Part shown: in pieces, positions 25,594 to 34,009 of the stretch | Layout of the letters: each line of letters opens with the position of its first letter | How positions within the stretch are numbered: the stretch's first letter is position 1 | NCBI GenBank assembly: GCA_028702135.1 | Contig: JAQVPJ010000013.1 | Span: 1 to 55,360, forward strand | Direction of reading: 5' to 3' | Length of the DNA: 55,360 nucleotides | Origin: Eubacteriales bacterium | GTDB taxonomy: Bacteria; Bacillota; Clostridia; Oscillospirales; CAG-382 | Notes under the pieces: generated by a model | What the model saw: only the letters and a program-made list of their open reading frames with translations | Database searches by the model: none | What the model was told of the DNA's origin: nothing | Position numbers and translations under genes: made by a program

Positions 25594-26307
25594 ATGAAGA
25601 TTTTCCCGGCAATAGATATTTTCAGCGGCTCTGTCGTCAGGCTTACTCAAGGGGATTATAACAAAGTCGATAAATATGCGATAACTCCTGTTGAAGCAGC
25701 AACCATATTCCGTGAAAAAGGTGCGATGAATCTGCATATCGTCGATCTCGACGGAGCAAAGGACGGCAATTTGTCAAACTTTGAAAGTATACGGGAGGTT
25801 GTCTGCTCAACAAAAATGTTTGTTGAAGTGGGTGGCGGAATCCGCGACCAAAAAAGGATCGAAAACTATCTTTCCATAGGTGTCAGCAGAGTCATCCTGG
25901 GAACTGCTGCTATAAAGAATTTTGCTTTTTTAACAGAAATGGTTAAGGAATACGGAGAGAAAATCGCAGTCGGTGTTGATGCAAAAAATGGTTTAGCCGC
26001 AGTTGACGGTTGGGTTAATTTAACGGATACCGATAGTGTGTCGTTTTGCGAGAGAGTTCTTGGCATCGGGTGTAAATCGGTGATTTATACTGATATAGAA
26101 AGAGATGGGAAAATGCTCGGAACAAATCTCGACATATATAAAAGGCTTTCACAAATAAAAGGGCTTGAGATAACAGCGTCGGGCGGAATCAGCTCATTAG
26201 ATGAGATAAAGGCTCTTTCTCGAATGGGGATTCATTCCGCTATAATCGGTAAGGCTATTTATGAGGGCAAGCTGAATCTTGAAGATGTGCTTAAAGCAGC
26301 AATTTAA
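25594..26307 (+). CDS. hisA: ProFAR isomerase
   Basis: 237 aa. (beta-alpha)8 barrel with catalytic Asp in FPAIDIFSG, a phosphate loop VEVGGGIRD, the second Asp in VGVDAKNG and a C-terminal phosphate loop ASGGISS. It isomerises ProFAR to PRFAR. It sits between hisH and hisF with short gaps. Confidence 0.96.
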   Translation: MKIFPAIDIFSGSVVRLTQGDYNKVDKYAITPVEAATIFREKGAMNLHIVDLDGAKDGNLSNFESIREVVCSTKMFVEVGGGIRDQKRIENYLSIGVSRVILGTAAIKNFAFLTEMVKEYGEKIAVGVDAKNGLAAVDGWVNLTDTDSVSFCERVLGIGCKSVIYTDIERDGKMLGTNLDIYKRLSQIKGLEITASGGISSLDEIKALSRMGIHSAIIGKAIYEGKLNLEDVLKAAI

Positions 26308-26320
26308 AGGAAGTGATATT

Positions 26321-27076
26321 TTGATTACGAAAAGAATAATCCCATGTCTTGATATCCGGGACGGCAGAGTTGTAAAAGGCGTAAATTTTAAAAATATTAA
26401 AGATATCGATGATCCGATAGAGCTTGCAGCTTTCTATAATAACAGTGGTGCGGATGAACTTGTTTTTTATGATATTACCGCTTCTTTTGAGGGTAGGAAG
26501 CTGTTTACAGGCATATTAAGCGAAGTAGCAAGCCGTGTTTTTATTCCTCTCACTGTCGGAGGTAACATAAAATCCGTCGAGGACTTTGACCATGTTTTAA
26601 AAGCTGGTGCGGATAAAGTCAGCGTAAATTCAGGTGCTATTAAAAACCCAACGCTTATTGCGGAAGCGGCAAAAAAATACGGAAATCAGTGTGTTGTACT
26701 GTCTATGGATGTAGCGAGGGTTGACGGTAAATACAGGATTTTCGCAAAGGGAGGCAGGGAGGATACCGGTATTGACGCATTAGACTGGGCTATGCGAGGA
26801 GAGCAGAACGGAGCGGGCGAGCTGGTTCTAAACAGTATAGATACTGACGGCGTTAGAAAAGGCTTCGATTTGGAGATGCTTGAGGAAATTGGAAGGCGTG
26901 TTTCCATACCTTTGATAGCTTCCGGCGGTGCCGGCAAAAAGGAGGATTTCAAGACTCTGTTCGAGCTTGATTGCGTTGATGCGGGATTGGCAGCCGGAAT
27001 ATTTCATTCGAAAGAGCTTATAATATCGGACTTAAAAAAGTATCTTAAAGAAAACGGCGTTCCGGTAAGGATTTAA
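26321..27076 (+). CDS. hisF: Imidazole glycerol phosphate synthase, cyclase subunit
   Basis: 251 aa. Barrel paralogue of HisA. The family N-terminus RIIPCLDIRDGRVVKGVNF carries the catalytic Asp; the second acidic site is in LNSIDTDGVRKGFD, and ASGGAGKKED binds phosphate. It starts at TTG 26321 (MITKRIIPCLD) with AAAGGAAGTG upstream; the longer in-frame ORF from 26279 overlaps hisA. Confidence 0.96.
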   Translation: MITKRIIPCLDIRDGRVVKGVNFKNIKDIDDPIELAAFYNNSGADELVFYDITASFEGRKLFTGILSEVASRVFIPLTVGGNIKSVEDFDHVLKAGADKVSVNSGAIKNPTLIAEAAKKYGNQCVVLSMDVARVDGKYRIFAKGGREDTGIDALDWAMRGEQNGAGELVLNSIDTDGVRKGFDLEMLEEIGRRVSIPLIASGGAGKKEDFKTLFELDCVDAGLAAGIFHSKELIISDLKKYLKENGVPVRI

Positions 27077-27093
27077 CAGAAGGAATTGATTAT

Positions 27094-27741
27094 ATGGATA
27101 TAAACGAATTGAAATTTGACGATAACGGATTAATACCTGCGGTGGTTCAGGATTTTTATACAAACGAAGTACTAACCGTCGCTTATATGAACAAAGAGAG
27201 CCTCGAGATTTCTCTTTGTGAAAAAAAGACCTGCTTTTTTTCAAGGAGCAGGAAGACTCTCTGGCGCAAAGGAGAGACAAGCGGCGGTATCCAGCATATC
27301 GTATCCATAAAGACTGACTGCGACAGGGATTCACTGGTTATCAAGGTGATAAAGGAGGGACCTGCCTGCCACCTTGGAACCGAGAGCTGTTTTAGCGATT
27401 TTCTATTCAATAGTGGCGACGAGAAAAAAGAGTTTTCGTTGAAAGAACTATATAATCTTCTCTCTGAGAGAAAACGGATTCGTCCCGAGGGCAGCTATAC
27501 GACTTATCTGTTCGATAAGGGCAGGGAAAAAATTTTAAAAAAAGTGGGTGAGGAGTGCTCAGAGGTTATTATAGGCGCAATGAAGGACAGCAGGGAAGAG
27601 ACGATATATGAAATATCGGACTTATGCTACCATGTGCTTGTTCTTATGAATGAGATGAATATAAGCGTAGATGAAGTAAAAAATGAGCTTTCCTCCCGCC
27701 ATATAATAGATAAAAAATCGAAACAGGAAACAATGAAATAA
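27094..27741 (+). CDS. hisI: Bifunctional phosphoribosyl-AMP cyclohydrolase / phosphoribosyl-ATP pyrophosphatase
   Basis: 215 aa fusion (HisIE). The HisI half (about 1-110) has WRKGETSG, CDRDSLVIKV and the zinc-site Cys in GPACHLGTESCF. The HisE half (about 115-210) has KKVGEECSEVIIGAMK and the EISDLCYHVLVL helix. It carries out steps two and three of the pathway. It is the last gene of the his operon; no clear terminator follows before the next promoter. Confidence 0.95.
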   Translation: MDINELKFDDNGLIPAVVQDFYTNEVLTVAYMNKESLEISLCEKKTCFFSRSRKTLWRKGETSGGIQHIVSIKTDCDRDSLVIKVIKEGPACHLGTESCFSDFLFNSGDEKKEFSLKELYNLLSERKRIRPEGSYTTYLFDKGREKILKKVGEECSEVIIGAMKDSREETIYEISDLCYHVLVLMNEMNISVDEVKNELSSRHIIDKKSKQETMK

Positions 27742-27764
27742 TTATAATAACAGCCTTGTTTTCC

Positions 27765-27793
27765 TTGACTTTGAGATTTTAATATTATATACT
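27765..27793 (+). promoter_or_regulatory. Predicted promoter of the acyl-CoA ligase operon
   Basis: TTGACT (27765-27770), 17-nt spacer, TATACT (27788-27793). Confidence 0.7.
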
Positions 27794-27828
27794 TGATACT
27801 ATGAAAATTACGGAAGGTAATACTTATT

Positions 27829-29496
27829 ATGTTACAGAAGTTCTTGCCTGTAATAGATTTCGAATCCTATGAAGACATGAAGGCAAATTATAAAGTCAAC
27901 GTACCTGAAGGCTTTAATTTTGCATATGACATTGTTGACGCCTGGGCGGATGAGGATGAGAGCAAGAATGCTCTGTTATGGTGCAACGATAAGAAAGACA
28001 GCGCCGGTAACAGGGGTAAAAAGATGTATACCTTCAAGGATATGAAGCTGTTATCAAATAAAGCGGCAAATCTGTTTTTATCGCTCGGAATAAAAAAGGG
28101 CGATACGGTAATGTTCATGCTCAAACAGCGTCCTGAGGTTTGGATAGCATTCCTTGCGTTGCATAAAATAGGTGCTATATGCATCCCTGCTACATATCAG
28201 CTGACATCTAAGGATATTGTTTACAGATGCAATGTAGCACAGGTAAAAATGGTCATCTGCGTCGATGACGATTACCTTGTCAACGAAGTTATAAATGCAA
28301 AAGAAAAATGTAATACTCTTGAACTGCTCGCTACAGTCGGTGAGAGAAATTATGATGGCTTTTTGGATTTCAGAAAAGAGCTTGATAAACAGCCCGAATT
28401 TTTGGACAGGATTAAAAACAATACATCCGATCCCATGCTGATTTATTTTTCTTCAGGTACAACCGGTATGCCCAAGATGATTCTACATGATTACAGTTAC
28501 CCGCTCGGACATATTTCGACCGCTAAATACTGGCAGCAGGTAGGGGAGAATAAACTCCACCTTACAATGTCCGATTCAGGTTGGGCAAAGTTTGCATGGG
28601 GTAAGATATACGGGCAATGGATTTGCGGGGCCGTAATTGTCGCATATGATAACGAAAAATTTGATCCAAAGGACACACTTCAGTTAATACAGGAGATAAA
28701 GCTGCACAGCTTCTGTGCGCCGCCCACAATTTTCAGGTTTTTTATAAAAGAGGATATAGCTCATTACGATTTCTCTTCAATAAAGCACTGCTCAATGGCA
28801 GGAGAACCGCTTAATCCTGAGGTTTTTTATAAGTTTAAAGAACTCACCGGACTTACGCTTACTGAAGGTTTCGGACAAACAGAGACGCCTGTTCTGCTTG
28901 CAAATTTTGAAGGGATTGAGATAAAGCCCGGCTCGACAGGAAAACCTTCACCGGATTATGATATAGATATAGTCGATGAAAACGGAAAGTCTTGTGAGGA
29001 CGGTATTGTAGGCTCTATTGTCATTAGAAACCTTTCGAAGCACTATCCCTGCGGCTTGATAAAGGAATATAAAAATGACGAAGAAGCGAACAAAAAAGCA
29101 TTTGTCAACGACTGTTATTACACTGGTGACACCGCCTGGAGAGACGCCGATGGTTATTACTGGTTTGAGGGAAGAAGCGATGATGTTATAAAGTGTTCCG
29201 GCTACAGAATCGGTCCTTTTGAGGTTGAGAGTGCGATTATGACACATCCGAGTGTACTTGAATGTGCAGTTACAGCAGCACCCGACGCAATAAGAGGGCA
29301 GGTTGTTAAGGCGACTATTGTGCTTACAAAGGGACATTCCCCAAGCGAAGAGCTGAAAAAGGAGATACAAAACCATGTTAAAAAAGTGACCGCACCGTAT
29401 AAATATCCACGTATCGTCGAGTTCGTTTCCGAGCTTCCAAAGACGACAAGCGGAAAAATAAAACGTGCGAGTATCAGAGAAAATGACAATAAATAA
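27829..29496 (+). CDS. AMP-binding acyl-CoA synthetase (medium-chain/acetyl-CoA synthetase-like)
   Basis: 555 aa. Adenylate-forming enzyme: phosphate loop YFSSGTTGMPK (about 206-216), TEGFGQTE (A5), YTGDTAWRDADGYYWFEGRSD (from about 430), the hinge and GYRIGP, and the catalytic Lys in PKTTSGKIKRA near the C-terminus. It activates a carboxylic acid with ATP and loads CoA. Overall it is closest in feel to the MACS/butyryl-CoA ligase group; the exact acid cannot be told. It overlaps the next gene by 14 nt. Confidence 0.92.
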   Translation: MLQKFLPVIDFESYEDMKANYKVNVPEGFNFAYDIVDAWADEDESKNALLWCNDKKDSAGNRGKKMYTFKDMKLLSNKAANLFLSLGIKKGDTVMFMLKQRPEVWIAFLALHKIGAICIPATYQLTSKDIVYRCNVAQVKMVICVDDDYLVNEVINAKEKCNTLELLATVGERNYDGFLDFRKELDKQPEFLDRIKNNTSDPMLIYFSSGTTGMPKMILHDYSYPLGHISTAKYWQQVGENKLHLTMSDSGWAKFAWGKIYGQWICGAVIVAYDNEKFDPKDTLQLIQEIKLHSFCAPPTIFRFFIKEDIAHYDFSSIKHCSMAGEPLNPEVFYKFKELTGLTLTEGFGQTETPVLLANFEGIEIKPGSTGKPSPDYDIDIVDENGKSCEDGIVGSIVIRNLSKHYPCGLIKEYKNDEEANKKAFVNDCYYTGDTAWRDADGYYWFEGRSDDVIKCSGYRIGPFEVESAIMTHPSVLECAVTAAPDAIRGQVVKATIVLTKGHSPSEELKKEIQNHVKKVTAPYKYPRIVEFVSELPKTTSGKIKRASIRENDNK

Positions 29497-29920
29497 GCTG
29501 TATTCCAAAAAGATTTTGTTGTATAAACTTGTTTATGCGGTATGTCTGCCATTTCTGACAGAATTAATTGCAATGCTTTTTGATTATGAAAACCCTGTGA
29601 TTTATCTTTTTTCGGCAATGTTTATGCTGGGATTACTCTATACCGCACCCTTTGCCCTGACGCTAAGAGCTCTGCGCCGAGCGCCTATTAATAAAAAAGC
29701 AGGCGAATCTCTTCGCAAGATTATTTTTAATGATTTAGTTTATGTATTGATACCGATAATATTGTCTACCATCCTCTGCGATGTTGTTTTTCTAATAATA
29801 TATCCGGAAACAAAATATCAGGGTGTTTTCAGCGCACTTGTGATTTCTATAGTTGTTTTAATTACCCTCTCTTTTTGGCTTTTATACCGCCTGTTTATGA
29901 AAAAAACTAAAACCTTATAG
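29483..29920 (+). CDS. Four-span integral membrane protein of unknown function
   Basis: 145 aa with four hydrophobic helices (about 9-31, 34-59, 76-100, 110-134) and short charged loops; no known domain. Start 29483 (MTINKLYSKK) overlaps the acyl-CoA ligase stop by 14 nt, so it is translationally coupled; the ribosome site is weak (CAGAGA). Its TAG stop is immediately followed by the first base of the tRNA-Arg, with no gap. Confidence 0.65.
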   Translation: MTINKLYSKKILLYKLVYAVCLPFLTELIAMLFDYENPVIYLFSAMFMLGLLYTAPFALTLRALRRAPINKKAGESLRKIIFNDLVYVLIPIILSTILCDVVFLIIYPETKYQGVFSALVISIVVLITLSFWLLYRLFMKKTKTL

Positions 29921-29997
29921 CCGCCCTTAGCTCAGCGGATCAGAGTAACGGATTCCGATTCCGTCGGTCGGGAGTTCGAATCTCCCAGGGCGGGCCA
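29921..29997 (+). tRNA. tRNA-Arg (anticodon CCG)
   Basis: 77 nt with encoded CCA. Acceptor CCGCCCT/AGGGCGG, D stem GCTC/GAGT, anticodon stem ACGGA/TCCGT with loop TTCCGAT (anticodon CCG, reading CGG), T arm GGGAG-TTCGAAT-CTCCC, discriminator G. It abuts the stop codon of the preceding membrane-protein gene, so it must be cut from that transcript by RNase P or start within the gene. Confidence 0.93.
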
Positions 29998-30023
29998 GCA
30001 GCGTAGAGCTGCATACAGTAATG

Positions 30024-30052
30024 CGCACTTTGTTATTAACAAGGTGCGTTTT
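30024..30052 (+). terminator. Terminator after tRNA-Arg
   Basis: CGCACTTTGTT (30024-30034) pairs with AACAAGGTGCG (30038-30048) with one G-T wobble, followed by TTTT. Confidence 0.8.
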
Positions 30053-30107
30053 CACATATGATTATTTCGCAGGTAACATTTATTTTTGGATAGGGTGTCA
30101 GATATAG

Positions 30108-30143
30108 TAAAAAAACAACGTCCGCAGTTATTGCGGACGTTGT
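30108..30143 (-). terminator. Terminator of the surface-protein gene
   Basis: ACAACGTCCGCA (30115-30126) pairs with TGCGGACGTTGT (30132-30143). On the minus strand it ends in T7. Confidence 0.85.
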
Positions 30144-30158
30144 TGTAATATTGTCTGA

Positions 30159-31019
30159 TTATTTCTTCTTTTTAGTTGCTACGAAAACCACACCAATAAC
30201 AACTACCAACGCAACAGGAATCAATATATAAAGTAGTTTATTGTCTTTTTCTTCATCCTCGCTTTGCGTACTTTCGGAAACAGTACTTGGAGTCTCTGAG
30301 GTTTTGGATTCATCGGATTCGTTGGATTCGTCGGGTTCAGTTGATTTATCATCTGTTTTTGATGAAACATCGCTGTCATCAGTGGACACGGCTTTGCTTT
30401 CATCGGAGCTTGTTGCGGAAATCTCTTCGGTCGTAATAAACTGGAACTTGTTTACAGTAACAACCGATCCTCCAACAGAATAGATTTTAAGCCCAGAGAA
30501 TGTTAAGGTGTTGTCGTCATTTTTGGCGAGTTTAAGAGCTTCTTGATAAGTAGACATATTTTTGAACATCTCTTCAAGAGTGATTGTACCACTATAAGTT
30601 CCGGGAGCTATATCCGCTTCTAACGCCATTCCGAGTTCCGGAACGCAGTTCACCATTCTTATATACATATTTTGTGTATAGCTATCGGGTGAATCGCCCT
30701 TCATAAAGAATAATATGCTTGATTTGCCACCATCAACCGTGAAGTCGTATTCGAGACTTGTCCCCTCTATCGGAACCGTGATCTGATCCTCTTCTGAAAG
30801 ATTTAATGCAGCGCAGGGCCAATGAGCAGTGCCGTCTGATCTTACTACGGTTGCGCCATCCTCAATCGTTACCGTTACATTCTCAGGTCCGTCCTCGGCA
30901 AAAGATTTCCAAACCGACGGATCTTCAGGCAAATAAGAGGTGGTTACAGCAGAGGCGGAAATAAGGCATACGCTAAAAATAATAGCAAAAACCGCTGATG
31001 TTATAAATAGCTTTTTCAT
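30159..31019 (-). CDS. Secreted, membrane-anchored surface protein
   Basis: 286 aa. Signal peptide with cleavage probably after SASA (about residue 24). A beta-rich extracellular domain (about 30-200) follows, then a Ser/Thr/Asp/Glu-rich linker (about 205-260; DDSD, ESNESDES) and a single C-terminal membrane span ending in KKKK. No family recognised; the shape is that of a cell-wall-spanning adhesin or carbohydrate-binding protein. GGAGGTAAT is upstream. It lies 36 nt after the aldolase gene on the same strand and has no promoter in the gap, so the two may be co-transcribed. Confidence 0.75.
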   Translation of the reverse strand: MKKLFITSAVFAIIFSVCLISASAVTTSYLPEDPSVWKSFAEDGPENVTVTIEDGATVVRSDGTAHWPCAALNLSEEDQITVPIEGTSLEYDFTVDGGKSSILFFMKGDSPDSYTQNMYIRMVNCVPELGMALEADIAPGTYSGTITLEEMFKNMSTYQEALKLAKNDDNTLTFSGLKIYSVGGSVVTVNKFQFITTEEISATSSDESKAVSTDDSDVSSKTDDKSTEPDESNESDESKTSETPSTVSESTQSEDEEKDNKLLYILIPVALVVVIGVVFVATKKKK

Positions 31020-31055
31020 AATATTACCTCCTAGAAAACTTTTTTTATGTAAATT

Positions 31056-32012
31056 TTACTTATTTTCAGTAAGGTGAATCGCAAATCCGAGTAATTCATC
31101 TTTTAAATAAATAAACTTTATTCTTCCGTTATTGTCGAGCTTTATAGTTGACTCATCGAACTCAAATCCTTTATTTTTAAGATAATAATATGCTCTGTCT
31201 ACCGAATTTGTTCCGATAGCAATATGACCGTTGCTGCCATCTCCCTTTGATTTCATAACCTCAATAGGTCCGGCGAAGTAAGATACAGGGAGTTCGTTTA
31301 TAGAAAAATCGAACAAAGCGGAAAATAATCCTGCTGCTTTCTGCGCCTGATTTTCGTTTTCGGAATTGATCCCGATATGAGCAAGCTTAAATCCGAGCAT
31401 AATATTTACAGCTTTTTTTGTCAGCTCGGTTATACCTGCGAAATCCTTTTTCTTTATAAGTTCGTCTGCGACCATAAAGCTCCCTCCGCAGGCGAGAACG
31501 CGTTCATTTTTTAAATAAGACAGAATATTACTCTCGTTAATTCCGCCCGTTGGCAAAAACTTAACCTTGTAGGGTGCGGAGATAGCTTTTATCATTGGCA
31601 ACCCGCCCGCCGCTTCGGCGGGGAAGAACTTTACCGTGTCTAAACCAAGCGAGAGAGCCGCCTCAATATCAGAGGGTGTTGAACAACCGGGAATAACAGG
31701 AATACCTTTTCCGGTGCAATAACTAACAACCTTAGGATTAAGACCGGGGCTTACAATAAAGCTTGCGCCAGCTCCGATGGCTTCTTCCGCCTGTTCTGTC
31801 GACAGCACAGTACCGGCACCTAAAAGCATTTTAGGGAACTCGGAGGAAATAAGCGATATCGCTTCTTTTGCGCAGTCTGTGCGAAATGTAATCTCGGCGG
31901 CAGGCAACCCTCCGTCACAGAGTGCTTTTGCAATCGGCAACGCATCTTGTATATCATTTATTTTTATCACCGGTATTATGCCGATGTTACCGATTTTCTT
32001 AAGTATATCCAT
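31056..32012 (-). CDS. KDPG/4-hydroxy-2-oxoglutarate aldolase fused to a VOC-like domain
   Basis: 318 aa. Residues 1-205 are a full class I KDPG aldolase: catalytic Glu in AAEITFRT, Schiff-base Lys in DTVKFFPAE, and phosphate-binding PTGGI and GGSFM. Residues about 210-318 form a second domain resembling a glyoxalase/VOC module (KLAHIGINSENE then SYFAGPIEVM and a C-terminal GFAIHL). The aldolase cleaves KDPG to pyruvate and glyceraldehyde-3-phosphate in sugar-acid use. No KDG kinase or uronate genes are nearby. The function of the extra domain is unknown. Confidence 0.88.
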   Translation of the reverse strand: MDILKKIGNIGIIPVIKINDIQDALPIAKALCDGGLPAAEITFRTDCAKEAISLISSEFPKMLLGAGTVLSTEQAEEAIGAGASFIVSPGLNPKVVSYCTGKGIPVIPGCSTPSDIEAALSLGLDTVKFFPAEAAGGLPMIKAISAPYKVKFLPTGGINESNILSYLKNERVLACGGSFMVADELIKKKDFAGITELTKKAVNIMLGFKLAHIGINSENENQAQKAAGLFSALFDFSINELPVSYFAGPIEVMKSKGDGSNGHIAIGTNSVDRAYYYLKNKGFEFDESTIKLDNNGRIKFIYLKDELLGFAIHLTENK

Positions 32013-32041
32013 AAAATCACATCCCGCAAATCATTATCAAC

Positions 32042-32070
32042 ATATTACCACCTGTTAATAATAAAGTCAA
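32042..32070 (-). promoter_or_regulatory. Predicted promoter of the aldolase gene
   Basis: Minus strand: TTGACT (32070-32065), 17-nt spacer, TAATAT (32047-32042). Confidence 0.65.
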
Positions 32071-32079
32071 CAATAAAAA

Positions 32080-32112
32080 GAAAAGAACCGTAGGATACTC
32101 CAACGGTCTTTT
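32080..32112 (-). terminator. Terminator of the spoIVA-ylmC transcript
   Basis: ACCGT-A-GGA (32087-32095) pairs with TCC-A-ACGGT (32099-32107) with one internal mismatch; read on the minus strand it runs into TTCTTTTCTTTTT. Confidence 0.65.
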
Positions 32113-32117
32113 CGGAT

Positions 32118-32390
32118 TTAAATATTGCAATGATCTTTTTTTCTCGGATGAATATCGCAGTCCTTTACAAGAATGATATCGTCACCTATTCGTTCTATGC
32201 TCTCCCATGGAATACAGATATTGTTCTTATTTGAAAAATAACTGAAAAATCCATCGCAGGAGGGTAATATGATTTTAATTATTTTACCGCAGAGCGGATC
32301 GACATCCAGATCTACTATACAACCAAGACGTCTACCGTCAACTATGTTTATCACCTCCTTGTTTTTCAGAGAGGAGTAAAGACAAAACAT
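32118..32390 (-). CDS. YlmC/YmxH family PRC-barrel sporulation protein
   Basis: 90 aa. PRC-barrel fold with the family core LKNKEVINIVDGRRLGCIVDLDVDP, then IPWESIERIGDDIILV. YlmC/YmxH proteins are small, conserved in spore formers, and of unclear role. ATG 32390 has AAAGGATGG 9 nt upstream; an in-frame TTG at 32399 would sit inside that site. The gene follows spoIVA by 35 nt on the same strand, suggesting co-expression in the mother cell. Confidence 0.85.
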   Translation of the reverse strand: MFCLYSSLKNKEVINIVDGRRLGCIVDLDVDPLCGKIIKIILPSCDGFFSYFSNKNNICIPWESIERIGDDIILVKDCDIHPRKKDHCNI

Positions 32391-32425
32391 TGTTTTCAAC
32401 CATCCTTTCGCAAAAAGTATTGTCT

Positions 32426-33904
32426 TTACAGCAGAATACAGATAAGCCCTCCGCTGCCCTCGTTGATTATTTTTTGCAGCGTTTCGGAAAACTTCACTCG
32501 CGCGTCATTAGGCATATGTGCGAGCTTATTGTTGAGTCCCTCGCCGACAAGCTCATGCAGCGTCTTTCCGAACATATTCGACTCCCAGATTTTTTTGGGA
32601 TCTTCCTCAAACTCTTTTAATAAAAACCTGACAAGCTCCTCGCTCTGACGCTCTGTTCCGACCATCGGACTGACCTCGGTTTCAATGTTTGCTTTTATCA
32701 TATGTATCGATGGAGCAGATGCTTTTAGCTTTACTCCATAACCGCCGGGCTGCTTTACGATTTCAGGCTCCTCAAGGGTCAGATCCTCAATCGTCGGCGA
32801 AACGATACCGTAACCGACTTCGTTCACCTGCTCAATCGCAGCGGATACCTTGTCATAACTCTTTTTTACTTTCGATAGGTCATTCATAATTCTGAACAGA
32901 CTTTGCTCATCCGAAATATCAAAGCCGCTTTTTTCACCGAGAACAGCGTAGAAAATTTTATCGGGTATTTTTATTTCCACTTTTGCGCTGCCATCGCCGA
33001 GATTAAGACTGTCGAGTCTTGCTTTAATGCCGTTCTCCTCAAGCGAGAAGGAATCAAATGCATCCTTTACTTCACCGACACGGCTTAACTTTCCGGCGCA
33101 TCTCGAAATCTCGTTGTAAAGGTCCTGCTTTAACTGATTTTCATCCTCAAGAACCTCAACCCAAGAGGGCATGGCGACCTTTATTTCCGCAATAGGAAAT
33201 TCATAAAGAACATTCTTTAAAATCTCCTTTATATCCGTATCAGACATTTCGAGACAGTTAAGCGGTATAACCGGGACGTCGTATTGCTGTTCAAGCTCGT
33301 TAGCAAGGGCTTGTGATTGAACGCTCTGTGGGTGCAAGCAGTTCAATACTACGATAAATGGCTTGTTTATAGCTTTTAGCTCCTCGACAACCCGCCTTTC
33401 CGCTGAAATATAGCTCTCACGAGGTATATCGCCGATAGTACCGTCTGTGGTGACGAGTAGCCCTATCGTCGAGTGATCATTAATAACTTTTTTCGTGCCA
33501 AGCTCAGCAGCTTCTTCAAAAGGAAGAGAGTTTTCTGACCATGGAGTCATAACCATCCGTGGCGCATTGTTTTCAATATGACCTATTGCTCCGGGTACGA
33601 TATATCCTACGCAGTCTATTAGCTTAACCCGAAAGGACGCATTCTCGTCCAGCTCTATACATACCGCCTCTTCGGGTATGAACTTAGGCTCAGTAGTCAT
33701 AACAGTACGACCCGATGCCGATTGGGGCATCTCATCTTTTGCTCTCTCGCGTACGAATTCACCATCGATATTGGGCAGGACTAAATATTCAATAAATCTC
33801 TTGATTAAAGTGGATTTTCCGGTTCTGACAGGACCGACCACTCCAATATATATATCGCCGCCGGTCCTGTTGGCGATATCGGCGTATATTCCCAAATCCG
33901 TCAT
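32426..33904 (-). CDS. spoIVA: Stage IV sporulation protein A
   Basis: 492 aa, the usual length. Walker A GPVRTGKST (residues 24-32) in the N-terminal ATPase domain, and the conserved C-terminus GGLICILL. SpoIVA uses ATP to polymerise on the forespore surface as the base layer of the spore coat; the C-terminal tail contacts SpoVM in Bacillus. ATG 33904 with TAGGAGGT upstream. A weak sigma-E-like -10 (CATACGCA, 33953-33946) lies upstream but its -35 partner is poor. Its presence shows the organism forms endospores or descends from one that did. Confidence 0.97.
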   Translation of the reverse strand: MTDLGIYADIANRTGGDIYIGVVGPVRTGKSTLIKRFIEYLVLPNIDGEFVRERAKDEMPQSASGRTVMTTEPKFIPEEAVCIELDENASFRVKLIDCVGYIVPGAIGHIENNAPRMVMTPWSENSLPFEEAAELGTKKVINDHSTIGLLVTTDGTIGDIPRESYISAERRVVEELKAINKPFIVVLNCLHPQSVQSQALANELEQQYDVPVIPLNCLEMSDTDIKEILKNVLYEFPIAEIKVAMPSWVEVLEDENQLKQDLYNEISRCAGKLSRVGEVKDAFDSFSLEENGIKARLDSLNLGDGSAKVEIKIPDKIFYAVLGEKSGFDISDEQSLFRIMNDLSKVKKSYDKVSAAIEQVNEVGYGIVSPTIEDLTLEEPEIVKQPGGYGVKLKASAPSIHMIKANIETEVSPMVGTERQSEELVRFLLKEFEEDPKKIWESNMFGKTLHELVGEGLNNKLAHMPNDARVKFSETLQKIINEGSGGLICILL

Positions 33905-33980
33905 TGCAATTTACCTCCTATAATGTTTGTTACAACTTATTCTTTTGCGTATGTAAATAGAACAAACATATAAAAAATAA

Positions 33981-34009
33981 TTGACTTTTATGTCTTATGA
34001 TGGTAGTAT
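33981..34009 (+). promoter_or_regulatory. Predicted promoter of pfkA
   Basis: TTGACT (33981-33986), 17-nt spacer, TAGTAT (34004-34009). The -10 is weak, consistent with an activated or tightly controlled promoter. Confidence 0.5.

Noticed and set aside
28948-29508. 186-aa minus-strand ORF
   Set aside because: Antisense shadow of the acyl-CoA ligase; Cys/His-rich by chance and without a start signal.
29921-29997. tRNA-Arg as a genomic-island attachment site
   Set aside because: No integrase next to it and no repeat of the tRNA 3' end was found downstream within the region examined.
33946-33974. Sigma-E promoter for spoIVA
   Set aside because: CATACGCA is a fair -10 but the -35 region (TTTATATG) and 13-nt spacing are poor; kept only as a remark in the gene entry.
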